Origin: an uncultured Bacteroidia bacterium
Lineage (GTDB): Bacteria; Bacteroidota; Bacteroidia; J057; CALAJH01
Length of the DNA stretch: 64,000 nucleotides
Assembly: GCA_937922655.1 (NCBI GenBank)
Contig: CALAJH010000012.1
Location: 124,001 to 188,000, forward strand
Reading direction: 5' to 3'
A program made the translations under genes and the position numbers. The notes under the pieces are model-generated. The model made no database searches. It was not told where the DNA came from and saw nothing but the letters and a program-made list of their open reading frames with translations. This document shows, piece after piece, positions 16,324 to 25,464 of the stretch (position 1 is the stretch's first letter; each line of letters opens with the position of its first letter).

Positions 16324-17271
16324 ATGAGCAACAATCTCGTTTTGGATTGGGACGTAATTTTATCAATGTTTGAAGACGTTCCGTTTGAGGATTGGAAAAA
16401 AGCGGCGGATTTTGAGCTTAAATCCCCTTTACCTACGACACTTCAATTTTATGATTATTCGGTTGAAACACTAGATTTTACAAAACCAAACATCGTTTCC
16501 GGTTTCGGCTTTGCCAAACCCAAGCTTTCTTGCAGGTTTGACCTTTCCAATCCCGAGGTTCATCAATACATAAAGGAAGCGGCCAAAAGCGAGGCGGATA
16601 TTGTAAGGGTGGAATCGGACATGCCAAAAATTCCTTTAACCGAAGAGCTAAAAAACAATCTAAACGCCGTTTTTGACAATATCGAAAAGACACGGATTTT
16701 ATATCGTTCGTCGGTTCACGAATTCAACGAAAACAAACATGATATATTTGTAGACTACGATATTGGCTCGCATTCCGGTGAAATTGCGTTCATAAATTTT
16801 TACGCTCGCAACTTTAAGCCGTCGGCAAGATTGGAAAGTTTTGCCTTATTCATGCAGACAATGACCGAAGACGAACGGAAAAAGGTTTGCTGGCATTTGC
16901 CTACGGACATGAATTTCATTTTTTCGATTGCACATTTTCGAGCGGCCCGCAGGCTTTGGCAACATTTGTTCCAAGATACCCCTTGCCGTATTGGAGGATA
17001 CACCACCGCTTATTTGGAAAACGATTTACATCGAAATCTGATACGGGCAACGTTGCAAACGGCGGCTATGATAATTGGCGGTTGTGATGAAATTGAAATT
17101 GCGCCCGTTGCCAAAAGCGAGGAGGGACATCGTTGGGCTTTAAATATTTTCAACCTTTTGATTCACGAATCGAACCTCGCTCTTGTTGCCGATGCCATGC
17201 ATGGATCTTCGGCGGTTGAAAGCCTCACCGAATCTATTTTTGTTGATTCTTTGGCGTTAATCCGCCCCTAA
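16324..17271 (+). CDS. Short methylmalonyl-CoA mutase-like subunit
   Basis: 315 residues resembling the small (MutA/beta) subunit of methylmalonyl-CoA mutase. The N-terminal FEDVPFEDWKKAADFELKS matches the FPPVSxEEW...LKG opening of the family, and the C-terminal NIFNLLIHESNLALVADAMHGSSAVESLT matches the LxxESHLxxVxDPxxGSxYIE segment. It lacks a cobalamin domain and is well short of the usual subunit (about 450-620), so part of the TIM barrel is missing. No large MutB subunit is adjacent. It may be a non-catalytic partner of a mutase encoded elsewhere or a divergent paralogue. It lies 13 nt after the phosphomutase and 5 nt before the PAP2 gene. Confidence 0.65.
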   Translation: MSNNLVLDWDVILSMFEDVPFEDWKKAADFELKSPLPTTLQFYDYSVETLDFTKPNIVSGFGFAKPKLSCRFDLSNPEVHQYIKEAAKSEADIVRVESDMPKIPLTEELKNNLNAVFDNIEKTRILYRSSVHEFNENKHDIFVDYDIGSHSGEIAFINFYARNFKPSARLESFALFMQTMTEDERKKVCWHLPTDMNFIFSIAHFRAARRLWQHLFQDTPCRIGGYTTAYLENDLHRNLIRATLQTAAMIIGGCDEIEIAPVAKSEEGHRWALNIFNLLIHESNLALVADAMHGSSAVESLTESIFVDSLALIRP

Positions 17272-17276
17272 AACGA

Positions 17277-17840
17277 ATGGACGAATATTGGTTGATTAAA
17301 ATCAATTCAGCCCATACGCCATTCTGGGATACCTTTATGATTGGGGTTGCCAACAAATGGACTTGGACGCCTTTGTATCTTTTTTTGTCCGTAATACTGA
17401 TTGTAAAATTTCGAAGCGAGGCGTTGAAAATTTTTATTGGCGTAGCGGTAACGATTGCTTTCACCGACGTTTTGGCGGCACGGGTTATAAAGCCGTTTTT
17501 TTCGCGTTCGCGGCCCTGCCACGTGATGGAATTGCACACCCCTAGTGGATGCGGAGGGATTTACGGCTTCGTTTCCAACCACGCCGCCAACACTTTTGCG
17601 CTCTTTACCTTTCTTTGTCAATACTTTTTGCGTTTTTCACAAATTTGGCGGGTATTATTAATAGGAACTTTACTTATATTTGCATTTGTAAATGCCTATT
17701 CCCGGGTATATCTTGGGGTTCATTACCCCACCGATGTGATTTTCGGTGCAATATTCGGCATTTTCTCCGCAATTATGGTTGGATTTGTGGTAAATAGATT
17801 ATTTTCAAACAATCGCAACCTTTTGCGAAACACTTCGTAA
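17277..17840 (+). CDS. PAP2 superfamily membrane phosphatase
   Basis: 187 residues with about five or six membrane helices. The three phosphatase motifs are present: KPFFSRSRP (KxxxxxxRP), a SNHAAN variant of PSGH, and SRVYLGVHYPTD (SRxxxxxHxxxD). Such enzymes dephosphorylate lipid phosphates: undecaprenyl pyrophosphate recycling, phosphatidate or phosphatidylglycerophosphate hydrolysis, or lipid A dephosphorylation. Which applies here is not visible. PSGH is replaced by SNHA, a tolerated change that keeps the catalytic histidine. Cotranscription with the upstream gene is likely. Confidence 0.87.
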   Translation: MDEYWLIKINSAHTPFWDTFMIGVANKWTWTPLYLFLSVILIVKFRSEALKIFIGVAVTIAFTDVLAARVIKPFFSRSRPCHVMELHTPSGCGGIYGFVSNHAANTFALFTFLCQYFLRFSQIWRVLLIGTLLIFAFVNAYSRVYLGVHYPTDVIFGAIFGIFSAIMVGFVVNRLFSNNRNLLRNTS

Positions 17841-17880
17841 TAGCCGCATGCCATCGCGTGCACATTTCATTCAATTATAG

Positions 17881-17894
17881 ACGTAGATTTACGT
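17881..17894. repeat. Small inverted repeat before terC
   Basis: ACGTA-GATT-TACGT ends 2 nt before the terC ATG. It could be a short hairpin over the translation start or a weak operator; chance is also possible. The 56-nt gap is too short for a yybP-ykoY manganese riboswitch. Confidence 0.25.
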
Positions 17895-17896
17895 AA

Positions 17897-18988
17897 ATGC
17901 CGATAGGTTTATTGGGCGTAGTAGCCGAGGCTTGGTTTTGGGTGGTTTTTGGCGTGCTCATAGTCGTTTTTTTGGTGCTTGACCTAGGAATTTTGAATAA
18001 AAATCCTCATAAGGTCTCGGCCCGATCCGCGCTATGGCAGTCGATATTTTGGGTCTCGTTGGCTCTGAGCTTCGGTGCACTCATTTATTTTTCTTTCCCG
18101 GGTACGGACAAGCTCTCGGCAGAAGACGCCGCTCTTTTGTACCTCACCGCTTATGTTTCGGAATATGCCCTTTCGGTAGACAATATTTTCGTCATCATCC
18201 TCATTCTAAGATATTTTCAAGTAAAAGACGAATACTACCATAAAATTTTATTTTGGGGCATTACCGGAGCAATGATAATGCGCGGTATTTTTATCCTGCT
18301 TGGCGCCAAGCTCGTTGAGCAATTCGAGTTTGTTCTTTACATATTCGGGGCTTTTTTGTTGTACTCAGGCTTTAAGATGCTTATAAAAAAGGACGACGAC
18401 GGCGAATTCGACCCCGACTCCAATCGAATTTTTCGTTTGATAAGAAAATATCTTCGTTTCACGCAGTCGCAAGGCGACGGTCATTTCACCGTTCGAGACC
18501 CTAAAACCGGAAAACGCATGTTTACCAAGCTCTTTCTGGTTTTGATTCTTATAGAAACCACCGACCTAATTTTCGCCGTGGATTCCGTACCCGCCGCTTT
18601 TGGAATCACGCGCGAACCCATGCTTTTGTACACCTCCAACATTTTTGCGGTGCTTGGATTAAGGGCCATGTTTTTTCTTTTGGCCGGCGTACTGGATAAA
18701 TTTTACTTGCTGCAACGCGGCTTGTCTTTGGTGCTAATTTTTATCGGCGTGAAAATGGTACTGGAAATCAGCGACAACATTTTTGGAAAAGATTACGAAT
18801 TTCATCTTTCGGCCAAATGGTCGTTGTTTGTGATTTTGGGACTACTCGGAGGCTCAATAATTCTGTCGTTAATTTTTCCGCAAAAAAAAAATAAAGTAAA
18901 AATTAGCGAATCGCAATCCACGCCGTCCGCCGTTAATGGCATGCCGGTTTCCCTCCCTACCGAAGTGGAAGAGTCTCAAACGGCGTAG
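17897..18988 (+). CDS. TerC/Alx family integral membrane protein
   Basis: 363 residues with about eight or nine membrane helices. The family-defining SVDNIFVIILI segment and the later AVDSVPAAFGITREP segment supply the conserved membrane aspartates. The cytoplasmic tail (about 325-363) is short and hydrophilic. TerC/Alx proteins are linked to manganese export and to metal loading of secreted proteins in other bacteria; the historical tellurite-resistance label is not evidence of that role here. It lies 6 nt before gmhA. Confidence 0.9.
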   Translation: MPIGLLGVVAEAWFWVVFGVLIVVFLVLDLGILNKNPHKVSARSALWQSIFWVSLALSFGALIYFSFPGTDKLSAEDAALLYLTAYVSEYALSVDNIFVIILILRYFQVKDEYYHKILFWGITGAMIMRGIFILLGAKLVEQFEFVLYIFGAFLLYSGFKMLIKKDDDGEFDPDSNRIFRLIRKYLRFTQSQGDGHFTVRDPKTGKRMFTKLFLVLILIETTDLIFAVDSVPAAFGITREPMLLYTSNIFAVLGLRAMFFLLAGVLDKFYLLQRGLSLVLIFIGVKMVLEISDNIFGKDYEFHLSAKWSLFVILGLLGGSIILSLIFPQKKNKVKISESQSTPSAVNGMPVSLPTEVEESQTA

Positions 18989-18994
18989 CTTGAC

Positions 18995-19591
18995 ATGCTC
19001 GAACTTCTTTATCAACAAATCAAAGAATCGCGGCAAGTCGCCGAAACCTTCTTCACCCCCGAAAACATCAAAACCATAGAAAACGCCACGCGATTGTTTG
19101 CCGAAAGTTTTCAATTCGGGGGTAAGGTATTGACGTGCGGTAACGGCGGCTCGATGTGTGACGCCATGCATTTGGCCGAAGAACTTTCCGGAAAATACCG
19201 CAAATCTCGTCCGCCTTTACCCGCTTTTTCCGTTTCCGACCCCGGTTATTTGAGTTGCGTCGCCAACGACTTCGGTTACGAACATGTGTTCGCCAGATAC
19301 GTCGAAGCATTTTTGAAAACCGGCGACGTCTTGGTTGCTTTCAGCACTTCCGGCAAGAGTCCAAACGTTGTCAAAGCCGCCGAAACCGCAAAAAAATTGG
19401 GCATAAAAGTCGTTGCGCTTACGGGAAACGACGGTGGAAAACTTAAAGATTATACCGACATTGAAATTCGAGTTCCGTATTTTGGATATGCGGACAGAAT
19501 CCAAGAGATACACATTCAAGTGGTTCACGCTTTGATTATGGGAGTGGAAAGCATTCTTTTTCCCGAACTTTATCCCAAAAATCAAAATTAA
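18995..19591 (+). CDS. gmhA: Sedoheptulose-7-phosphate isomerase
   Basis: SIS-domain enzyme making D-glycero-D-manno-heptose 7-phosphate, the first step of ADP-heptose synthesis for lipopolysaccharide cores. 198 residues, the usual length. Motifs: TCGNGGSMCDAMHLAEEL (substrate and metal site), LVAFSTSGKSPNVVKAA (SIS phosphate-binding loop) and QEIHIQVVHALI near the end, with the catalytic histidine. The other heptose genes are not adjacent. It lies between terC (6 nt) and sdaAB (4 nt). Confidence 0.92.
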   Translation: MLELLYQQIKESRQVAETFFTPENIKTIENATRLFAESFQFGGKVLTCGNGGSMCDAMHLAEELSGKYRKSRPPLPAFSVSDPGYLSCVANDFGYEHVFARYVEAFLKTGDVLVAFSTSGKSPNVVKAAETAKKLGIKVVALTGNDGGKLKDYTDIEIRVPYFGYADRIQEIHIQVVHALIMGVESILFPELYPKNQN

Positions 19592-19595
19592 GTTT

Positions 19596-20261
19596 ATGGT
19601 TGAACTTAGCAGTATTTTCGATATGATTGGCCCGATAATGATTGGCCCTTCCAGTTCGCATACGGCGGGCGTGGCTCGTATCGGAAAAATGGCTCGAAAA
19701 ATTTTGGCCGAAGAACCCAAGCAAGCGACGATAACGTTCTACAACAGTTTTGCCGCCACCTACGAAGGACACGGCAGCGACAAAGCCGTGGTCGCCGGAC
19801 TTTTAAATTTTGAACCCGACGACGTGCGGCTCAAAGAATCCCTTAACATCGCTCAAGAAAAAGGAATGGCGTTGTCGTTTCAATCCGTACACAGCGCTCC
19901 CAAATATCATCCCAATACTATCAAAATCGTCGCTCAATCCGAGGAGCGTAAAACCGAAATTTTAGGTATTTCACGCGGCGGCGGGTTGATTACCATTGCG
20001 GAAATCGACGGTTTTCACGCCAACCTTTCGGGTACCGAAAGGACGCTCATCGTTCTGGCCGACGACGTTAAAGGAAGCATTGCCTATTTGGCCAACGCCG
20101 TCGCTCACGACGATTGCAATATCGCCACACTCATCGTTACTCGTAAAGCCAAAAATCAAACCGCACTTTTAATCTTCGAACTCGATTCGGAGTTGCGCCC
20201 GCTTACCATTGAATATTTAAGCAGTTTGTCTTGGGTGCGCAAAGTAAATTATATCAATTAG
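19596..20261 (+). CDS. sdaAB: L-serine dehydratase beta subunit (Fe-S type)
   Basis: 221 residues matching the beta subunit of two-subunit iron-sulfur L-serine dehydratase, which deaminates serine to pyruvate. The signature MIGPSSSHTAGVARIGKMA is at residues 15-33, ISRGGGLI in the middle, and a C-terminal ACT-like domain (about 145-221) probably senses serine. The alpha subunit (SdaAA), which binds the cluster, is not next to it and must be elsewhere. The stop codon is followed at once by the ATG of the TolC gene. Confidence 0.88.
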   Translation: MVELSSIFDMIGPIMIGPSSSHTAGVARIGKMARKILAEEPKQATITFYNSFAATYEGHGSDKAVVAGLLNFEPDDVRLKESLNIAQEKGMALSFQSVHSAPKYHPNTIKIVAQSEERKTEILGISRGGGLITIAEIDGFHANLSGTERTLIVLADDVKGSIAYLANAVAHDDCNIATLIVTRKAKNQTALLIFELDSELRPLTIEYLSSLSWVRKVNYIN

Positions 20262-21593
20262 ATGAAATGGACTATCGCCGCTTTTTGCGGTATCTTTTCC
20301 GTCGTTTTTGCACAAAACACCCAAAAACTCACGATATCCCAATGCTTGGAAATCGCTTTGGAAAACAACTTGGAACTGAAAATGCAAAAATTAAACATGG
20401 GGGTTACCTCGGCCCAAATTTTTCAGTCCAAGGCAAACTATCTGCCCATATTCAACGCCAACTTTAACTTTGGACGACAATTCGGAACGGTTTTTGCCGC
20501 CGCGGGCGCCATCCGGGTCGACCAAACCGTGGACTTTTCCGGCTTCAACGTTAATTCCTCGCTCAATCTTTTCAATGGTTTTGCCAACTACTACAATTAC
20601 AAAAGAAATCTTGCCCAACTTTCCGCTCAAAACGAAGGCGCCAAAAGAATTGTTAATACGCTCGTTACCAACATCATGTTTCAATTTTTGTTGTTGGTCG
20701 GCGACGAAGCCAATATCGATGTTACCAACAAGCGCATCGAAACTTTGAATATCCAAAAAGAACGTTTGCAAAAACTTGCGGACGCGGGGGTAATCGACGG
20801 TTCGGAACTGTTTAACATCAACGCTCAAATCGCCGAGGAACAAAGCAATTTGATACTTCAACAAAACCGTTTCGCTCAGAACAAACTTGTTCTTCTCCAA
20901 CTTATGAACGTCGAAGACGAAAACATTGATTTTATCATTCCCGAAGTCAATGAAGCGATGGTGGAAGGTTATCTTTTGCCCGAATTGTCGTCGGTGGAGG
21001 CGTATGCATTGGAGAACATGCCCGAAATCAAAGAGCAACGCCTGAATATGACCGTATCAAGATGGAACACCAAAGCGGCCCGCGCCGCGTATTATCCTTC
21101 GCTTGCTTTCAACGCAAATATTAGTTCCAATTATTCGTCGTTTCGTTCTCCGTTTCAGACCGAAGTGTTGCCTTATTTTACGCAAATGAAAAACAACTTT
21201 CAGCAATTTGTTGGCATTGGTTTGAATGTTCCAATATTTAACGGTTTGCAAGTTCGCACCAACGTCCAAATACAAAAATTGCGGGAACAGATGGCGGAAA
21301 TTGCCATTAACAACGCGGTCAATACCTTGAGAAGAAGCGTTCGAAGCGCCTATTTGGACGCCAAACAAGCGCAAGTTTCCTATGGCGCGGTAAAGAAACA
21401 AGTCGAAGCCGCCACGCAGGCATTCAAACTTGTTGAAACGCGCTACGCCGCCGGCACCCAAAATTTTTACAATTATCTGGACGCACTCAACACCAAAACC
21501 AACGCCGAAACCCGACTCAATTTTTCACGTTACGATTTCTTTTTTAAGCTCAAACTTCTTGACGTTTATCAGGGAAAAGAGGTGGCGTTTTAA
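20262..21593 (+). CDS. TolC family outer-membrane efflux protein
   Basis: 443 residues with a signal peptide ending near VFAQ. The mature protein is largely alpha-helical with two related halves, each with an OEP-type repeat (LTISQCLEIALENNLELK at the start, LRRSVRSAYLDAKQAQVSYGAVKKQVE later), the layout of TolC trimers that form a periplasmic tunnel and outer-membrane barrel. Its inner-membrane pump and adaptor are not neighbours, so it may serve several systems. It follows sdaAB with no gap, unusual company that probably reflects cotranscription only. Confidence 0.88.
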   Translation: MKWTIAAFCGIFSVVFAQNTQKLTISQCLEIALENNLELKMQKLNMGVTSAQIFQSKANYLPIFNANFNFGRQFGTVFAAAGAIRVDQTVDFSGFNVNSSLNLFNGFANYYNYKRNLAQLSAQNEGAKRIVNTLVTNIMFQFLLLVGDEANIDVTNKRIETLNIQKERLQKLADAGVIDGSELFNINAQIAEEQSNLILQQNRFAQNKLVLLQLMNVEDENIDFIIPEVNEAMVEGYLLPELSSVEAYALENMPEIKEQRLNMTVSRWNTKAARAAYYPSLAFNANISSNYSSFRSPFQTEVLPYFTQMKNNFQQFVGIGLNVPIFNGLQVRTNVQIQKLREQMAEIAINNAVNTLRRSVRSAYLDAKQAQVSYGAVKKQVEAATQAFKLVETRYAAGTQNFYNYLDALNTKTNAETRLNFSRYDFFFKLKLLDVYQGKEVAF

Positions 21594-21599
21594 ACCGTG

Positions 21600-21631
21600 T
21601 TTGGCATTCCGGGCATAATCGGCTAATTTTG
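21600..21631 (+). promoter_or_regulatory. Promoter for Sua5-flippase pair
   Basis: TTTG (21600-21603), a 20-nt spacer and TAATTTTG (21624-21631) form one of the best matches to the Bacteroidota promoter in the window. The ATG is only 7 nt after the -7 box, so the transcript may be nearly leaderless. Confidence 0.7.
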
Positions 21632-21638
21632 CGGGGCA

Positions 21639-22562
21639 ATGGAACATAGTGCGATAGACCGGGCGGCGGAAATCCTTATGCGTTCCGAACTTGCGGCCAT
21701 ACCGACGGAAACGGTTTACGGCTTGGCGGGCAATGCGTTGGATGAAAACGCCGTTGCCAAAATTTTCGCCGTCAAAAACCGTCCGTTTTTCGATCCTTTG
21801 ATTGTTCATGCGGGGTCGAAGGAAGCTTTCGAGCCGTACATTTCCGAATGGCCCGAAGCGGCGACGCTTTTGGCCGAACGTTTTTGGCCCGGTCCGCTGA
21901 CCTTGCTTTTACCCCGCACCTCGCTCATTTCCGACCTCGTTACTTCGGGTATGGAACGAGTCGCCGTTCGCGTTCCCAACCACCGCCTGACCCTTGAATT
22001 GTTGTCGCGTTTGTCTTTTCCCTTGGCCGCACCTTCGGCCAATCCTTTTGGATACATTAGTCCCACCCGCCCCGAACACGTTGCCGCGCAACTCGGCGAT
22101 AAAATTTCGTTTATTTTGGACGGCGGCCCGTGTACCGTCGGCATCGAATCGACCATTGTCGGCTTTCCCGACGGCGTACCGACAATTTATCGTTTGGGGG
22201 GACTGAGCGTTGAAAGTATTGAGGAGGTTGTAGGCAAAGTCGAGATACTCCAAAACCCCAACCGAAGTCCGGGCGCTATGGCCGGCCACTATGCGCCTAC
22301 CAAAAAATTGTTGTTGGGCGACGTGGCGGATATGCTCAAATCTTACCCGAACGCCGCAACCCTTTCTTTTAAGAACGAGTACCCCTCGCCGTATTTGCGC
22401 GTGCTTTCCCCCTCCGGCGACTTGACCGAAGCCGCCGCCAACTTTTTCAGGTTTATGCGCGAGCTTGACGCCACGCCCGCAGAACTTATTTTGGCCGAAA
22501 CCCTGCCCGAAAAAGGTTTGGGACGCGCAATCAACGACCGTTTGCGCCGGGCAAGGTCATGA
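21639..22562 (+). CDS. L-threonylcarbamoyladenylate synthase (Sua5 type)
   Basis: Makes threonylcarbamoyl-AMP from threonine, bicarbonate and ATP for t6A37 modification of ANN-decoding tRNAs. 307 residues. The YrdC domain (about 1-190) has IPTETVYGLAGNA, KNRPFFDPLIVH, FWPGPLTLLL, RVPNH and the APSANPFGYISPT segment. The linker SPGAMAGHYAP and the C-terminal Sua5 domain mark the long form. The flippase gene starts within its last codons (ATGA overlap). Confidence 0.93.
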   Translation: MEHSAIDRAAEILMRSELAAIPTETVYGLAGNALDENAVAKIFAVKNRPFFDPLIVHAGSKEAFEPYISEWPEAATLLAERFWPGPLTLLLPRTSLISDLVTSGMERVAVRVPNHRLTLELLSRLSFPLAAPSANPFGYISPTRPEHVAAQLGDKISFILDGGPCTVGIESTIVGFPDGVPTIYRLGGLSVESIEEVVGKVEILQNPNRSPGAMAGHYAPTKKLLLGDVADMLKSYPNAATLSFKNEYPSPYLRVLSPSGDLTEAAANFFRFMRELDATPAELILAETLPEKGLGRAINDRLRRARS

Positions 22563-23932
22563 ACCCGTTTGTCCGGGACTTTTTTCGCATCATTTTCGCT
22601 AATCTTTTGGTCAAACCCGCGTGGATTTTGACCGAAAACGGCGTACAAAACGTCATCGGTCACGAATCCTACGGGCGTTACGCCGCCCTGTTCTCATTAA
22701 CGTTCATTTTGGCGACGATGCTCGACCCCGGCCTTACCCAATACGCCACACGAGAAATCGCCGCCGACAATCCCGGCCGACAAAAAATTTTCGGAACCAT
22801 ATTGGGCATAAAACTTCTTTTGGCGCTTGTATTTCCCGGGGTGGTATGGGTGGGTATGGTGTTATGGGGATACGAAAATTGGAGCATGGGACTCACTCTG
22901 GCGGGATTGCAAATTTGTTTGGCGTTATTGGCTTTTTTTCGCGGGGCTATGCAAGGACTGCATCTATTCACCGCCGACGCTTTTTTTTCCATTGCCGACA
23001 AGGCCTTGCTTTTTCCGTTGCTGTTCTTATTTTGGTCGGGAATGACGGCGGAAAGGTTTGCCGTAATGAATTTGTCGGTGGCTATTGGATGCGTGGCCGC
23101 GGCTTCGGCGCTGTTAAGTCGTCGTATTCGTTTTTCCCTCCCCCATCGACGTTTGATATTTGACGTGTTGTGGCAAAGCCGTCATTTTGCATTAATGGTA
23201 CTGCTTTACAACATGCTCGACAGACTCAACCTCGTCTTGGTTGAACGACGACTGGGTTCCGACGTCGCCGGACTTTTTGCCGGCGCACATCGATGGTTCG
23301 GGGCGTTCACCATGTATCTTTGGACGGTTTTACCCATTCTTTACGCTAAATTTGCCAAAACACAAGACCACAACCTCATTGGCAAAGGATTGCCCTTCGT
23401 CGCCATACCGCTGATTTGGGTTGGGGGATTTTGCATTTTTCACGGAGAGAAATTACTGTTTCTTTTCACAAAAAGCACTTCGGAGGAAGTGACAATTATG
23501 ACGAAAACGCTTTCGATATTGGGGGCGACTTTAATTTTGGCCGGAATTCATAATATTTTTTCCACTTTTTTGACGGCCACCGGCAAAGAAAAATCCGTCA
23601 ATATATTAATAATTGCCGCAATTACCGTCAACGTTTGTGTTTTTATGTTGATGCCTCGAACGCTTGGTGCGTGCGTTGGCGCGTGGGGCTTGTTGGCCGC
23701 ACATATGGTTTTGTTTGTCGGTTATCCGTGTTTGGTCAAGTTCAAAAGTCGGCTTCCCCCGCCTTATTCCGTTTTGGGACGTTTAACGACGTTTGCGATA
23801 CTGTATTTGGCCGTTCTTAAATTTACCGACGATTGCGTTTGGTGGATTTCCACGGCATGGGCATGCATGCTTTCAGGGGTGTGGGCGGCGCTTGTTTTTC
23901 GAAAAGAATTAAAAAAACAAAGCCGTCCGTAG
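22559..23932 (+). CDS. Polysaccharide/oligosaccharide flippase family protein
   Basis: 457 residues with about 12-14 membrane helices, resembling Wzx-like flippases of the MATE/MOP superfamily that move undecaprenyl-linked glycans across the inner membrane. The N-terminal pattern (a NGVQNVIGHESYGRYAALFS segment after helix 1, LDPGLTQYATREIA) is typical. No wzy or transferase cluster lies beside it, so the cargo is unknown. It overlaps the Sua5 gene by 4 nt. Its stop codon lies inside the hairpin that also ends the convergent CBS gene. Confidence 0.85.
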   Translation: MNPFVRDFFRIIFANLLVKPAWILTENGVQNVIGHESYGRYAALFSLTFILATMLDPGLTQYATREIAADNPGRQKIFGTILGIKLLLALVFPGVVWVGMVLWGYENWSMGLTLAGLQICLALLAFFRGAMQGLHLFTADAFFSIADKALLFPLLFLFWSGMTAERFAVMNLSVAIGCVAAASALLSRRIRFSLPHRRLIFDVLWQSRHFALMVLLYNMLDRLNLVLVERRLGSDVAGLFAGAHRWFGAFTMYLWTVLPILYAKFAKTQDHNLIGKGLPFVAIPLIWVGGFCIFHGEKLLFLFTKSTSEEVTIMTKTLSILGATLILAGIHNIFSTFLTATGKEKSVNILIIAAITVNVCVFMLMPRTLGACVGAWGLLAAHMVLFVGYPCLVKFKSRLPPPYSVLGRLTTFAILYLAVLKFTDDCVWWISTAWACMLSGVWAALVFRKELKKQSRP

Positions 23933-23946
23933 TACAAACGGACGGC
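23909..23946 (-). terminator. Rho-independent terminator of the CBS gene
   Basis: GCCGTCCGT-N7-ACGGACGGC is a perfect 9-bp stem (23922-23946). On the minus strand it is followed by TTTGTTTTTTTAATT, a good U-tract, 27 nt after the CBS stop. On the plus strand it overlaps the flippase stop codon and lacks a U-tract. Confidence 0.8.
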
Positions 23947-23973
23947 GTATTAATATCCTTGTTGTGAAACGCG

Positions 23974-25341
23974 CTAAGACGACAATATTTGAATAAGGTC
24001 GCTTTTGGTGATAATGTGAAAACCCTCGTTTTTTTTGTCCACCAAAACGGCGGGGGTAACGGCGGAAATCATTTTGCCGATAACGTCGATACGGGTGGTG
24101 GGCAAAACAAAGGGAAAGGGGTCGTCCATGACCGTTGAAACGGACGCTTCTTTGAGCGCGGGGTCGTCGATAAGGGCGTTGAGCAGGCGCGATTCGTTGA
24201 TGCTTCCCACGGGTTGGCCTTCGCGGAGTACGGGAAGTTGGGAAATAGAGTTTTTACGCAATATTTCCACGGCTTTGGCGATGGTTGTTTCGGGTTCGAC
24301 GAAAAGCAATTCCCGCGCGGGTTTGCCGGCAATGATTTGTTCGGCCGTCAACAACGCACCGTCTTCGAGAAAGTTTTGTTCGCGCATCCATTCGTCGTTG
24401 TAAATTTTGCCCAAGTAACGGGTGCCGTGGTCGGGCAACAGCACGACCATAACGTCGTCGCGTTTGAGGTTTGCGGCCGCATATTGCAATGCCCCGTAAA
24501 CCGCCGAACCGCAGCTATAACCTACAAACAAACCCTCCAAGCGCGCCAAGCGCCGGGCCATCAACGCCGAATCCTTGTCCGTAACTTTGACAACCCGGTC
24601 GATAACCGTACCGTCGTAGTTTTGCGGTACCATATCCTCCCCTATCCCTTCTACCAAATACGGATAGATTTCGGATTCGTCCACCTTGCCCGTTTCGTGC
24701 AAAGTTTTGAACAGCGAACCGTAGGTATCGATACCCAGCGTAAAAACGTTCGGATTTTGTTCTTTTAGGTAACGCGATACGCCGACAATGGTGCCGCACG
24801 TACCCATGCCCGCCGCAAAGTGGGTAACTTTTCCTTCGGTTTGCCTCCAAATTTCGGGGCCCGTAGTTTCGTAGTGGGCTTGGGTGTTGGAAAGATTATG
24901 GTACTGGAAGGGAAAAAACGAGTTGGGAATTTCGCGTGCCAACCTTGCGGCGGTTTCGTAATACGAACGCGGGTCGTCGGCGGGAACTTTTGCCGGACAA
25001 ACAATGACTTCCGCCCCCACCGCCCGAAGCGCGTCAATCTTCTCTTTGGACATTTTTTCGGACATGGTGAATATGCAGCGGTAACCGCGCACCGCCGCCA
25101 CCAACGCCAAACCCATGCCCGTATTTCCCGAAGTACATTCGATAATCGTACCGCCGGGTTTGAGCAGACCTTTGCGTTCGGCGTCGGCCACCATTTTTAT
25201 CGCAATGCGGTCTTTGGTGCTGTTGCCGGGGTTGAAGTATTCGACCTTGGCCAAAACCGTCGCTTTCACGTGCGAAGCCACGGCGTTCAGCCGAACCAGC
25301 GGAGTGTTCCCTACCGCTTCAAGAATGTTGTTGTACCACAT
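23974..25341 (-). CDS. Cysteine synthase / cystathionine beta-synthase with CBS pair
   Basis: A fold-type II PLP enzyme of the CysK/CBS family, 455 residues from ATG 25341 (MWYNNILEAVGNTPLVRL). The ORF-track start lies upstream of the promoter box and is less likely. The PLP lysine is in PGNSTKDRIA (about residue 45), the substrate loop is TSGNTGMGLAL, and the phosphate cup is GTCGTI. The C-terminus (about 335-455) is a pair of CBS domains, which bind adenosyl ligands and regulate the enzyme in related proteins. It should condense serine or O-acetylserine with homocysteine or sulfide; which one cannot be told. It has its own promoter-like box and terminator. Confidence 0.9.
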   Translation of the reverse strand: MWYNNILEAVGNTPLVRLNAVASHVKATVLAKVEYFNPGNSTKDRIAIKMVADAERKGLLKPGGTIIECTSGNTGMGLALVAAVRGYRCIFTMSEKMSKEKIDALRAVGAEVIVCPAKVPADDPRSYYETAARLAREIPNSFFPFQYHNLSNTQAHYETTGPEIWRQTEGKVTHFAAGMGTCGTIVGVSRYLKEQNPNVFTLGIDTYGSLFKTLHETGKVDESEIYPYLVEGIGEDMVPQNYDGTVIDRVVKVTDKDSALMARRLARLEGLFVGYSCGSAVYGALQYAAANLKRDDVMVVLLPDHGTRYLGKIYNDEWMREQNFLEDGALLTAEQIIAGKPARELLFVEPETTIAKAVEILRKNSISQLPVLREGQPVGSINESRLLNALIDDPALKEASVSTVMDDPFPFVLPTTRIDVIGKMISAVTPAVLVDKKNEGFHIITKSDLIQILSS

Positions 25342-25361
25342 AACACCTAGTTTAGGAAATG

Positions 25362-25369
25362 CAAAATTA
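25362..25369 (-). promoter_or_regulatory. -7 box for the CBS gene
   Basis: The minus strand reads TAATTTTG, a full TAnnTTTG match, about 20 nt before ATG 25341. The -33 region is not convincing. Confidence 0.5.
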
Positions 25370-25402
25370 ATGTTATTTGCGTCGCGATGCACACGCATGA
25401 AT

Positions 25403-25445
25403 AAAAAAGGCGGGGAAAAATCCGAAAAACGGATTCGTCCCCGCC
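25403..25445 (-). terminator. Rho-independent terminator of the beta-helix gene
   Basis: GGCGGGGA (25409-25416) pairs with TCCCCGCC (25438-25445), with an inner AATCCG/CGGATT stem and an AAAAA loop. On the minus strand a TTTTTTATT tract follows. It lies 19 nt after the stop of the T9SS beta-helix gene. This is a textbook terminator, so the CBS gene is transcribed separately. Confidence 0.88.
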
Positions 25446-25464
25446 GAGCGCAAACTTTTGTCTA

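Noticed and set aside
17841-17896. Manganese riboswitch upstream of terC
   Set aside because: Only 56 nt separate the genes, too little for the yybP-ykoY fold, and no matching motifs are visible.
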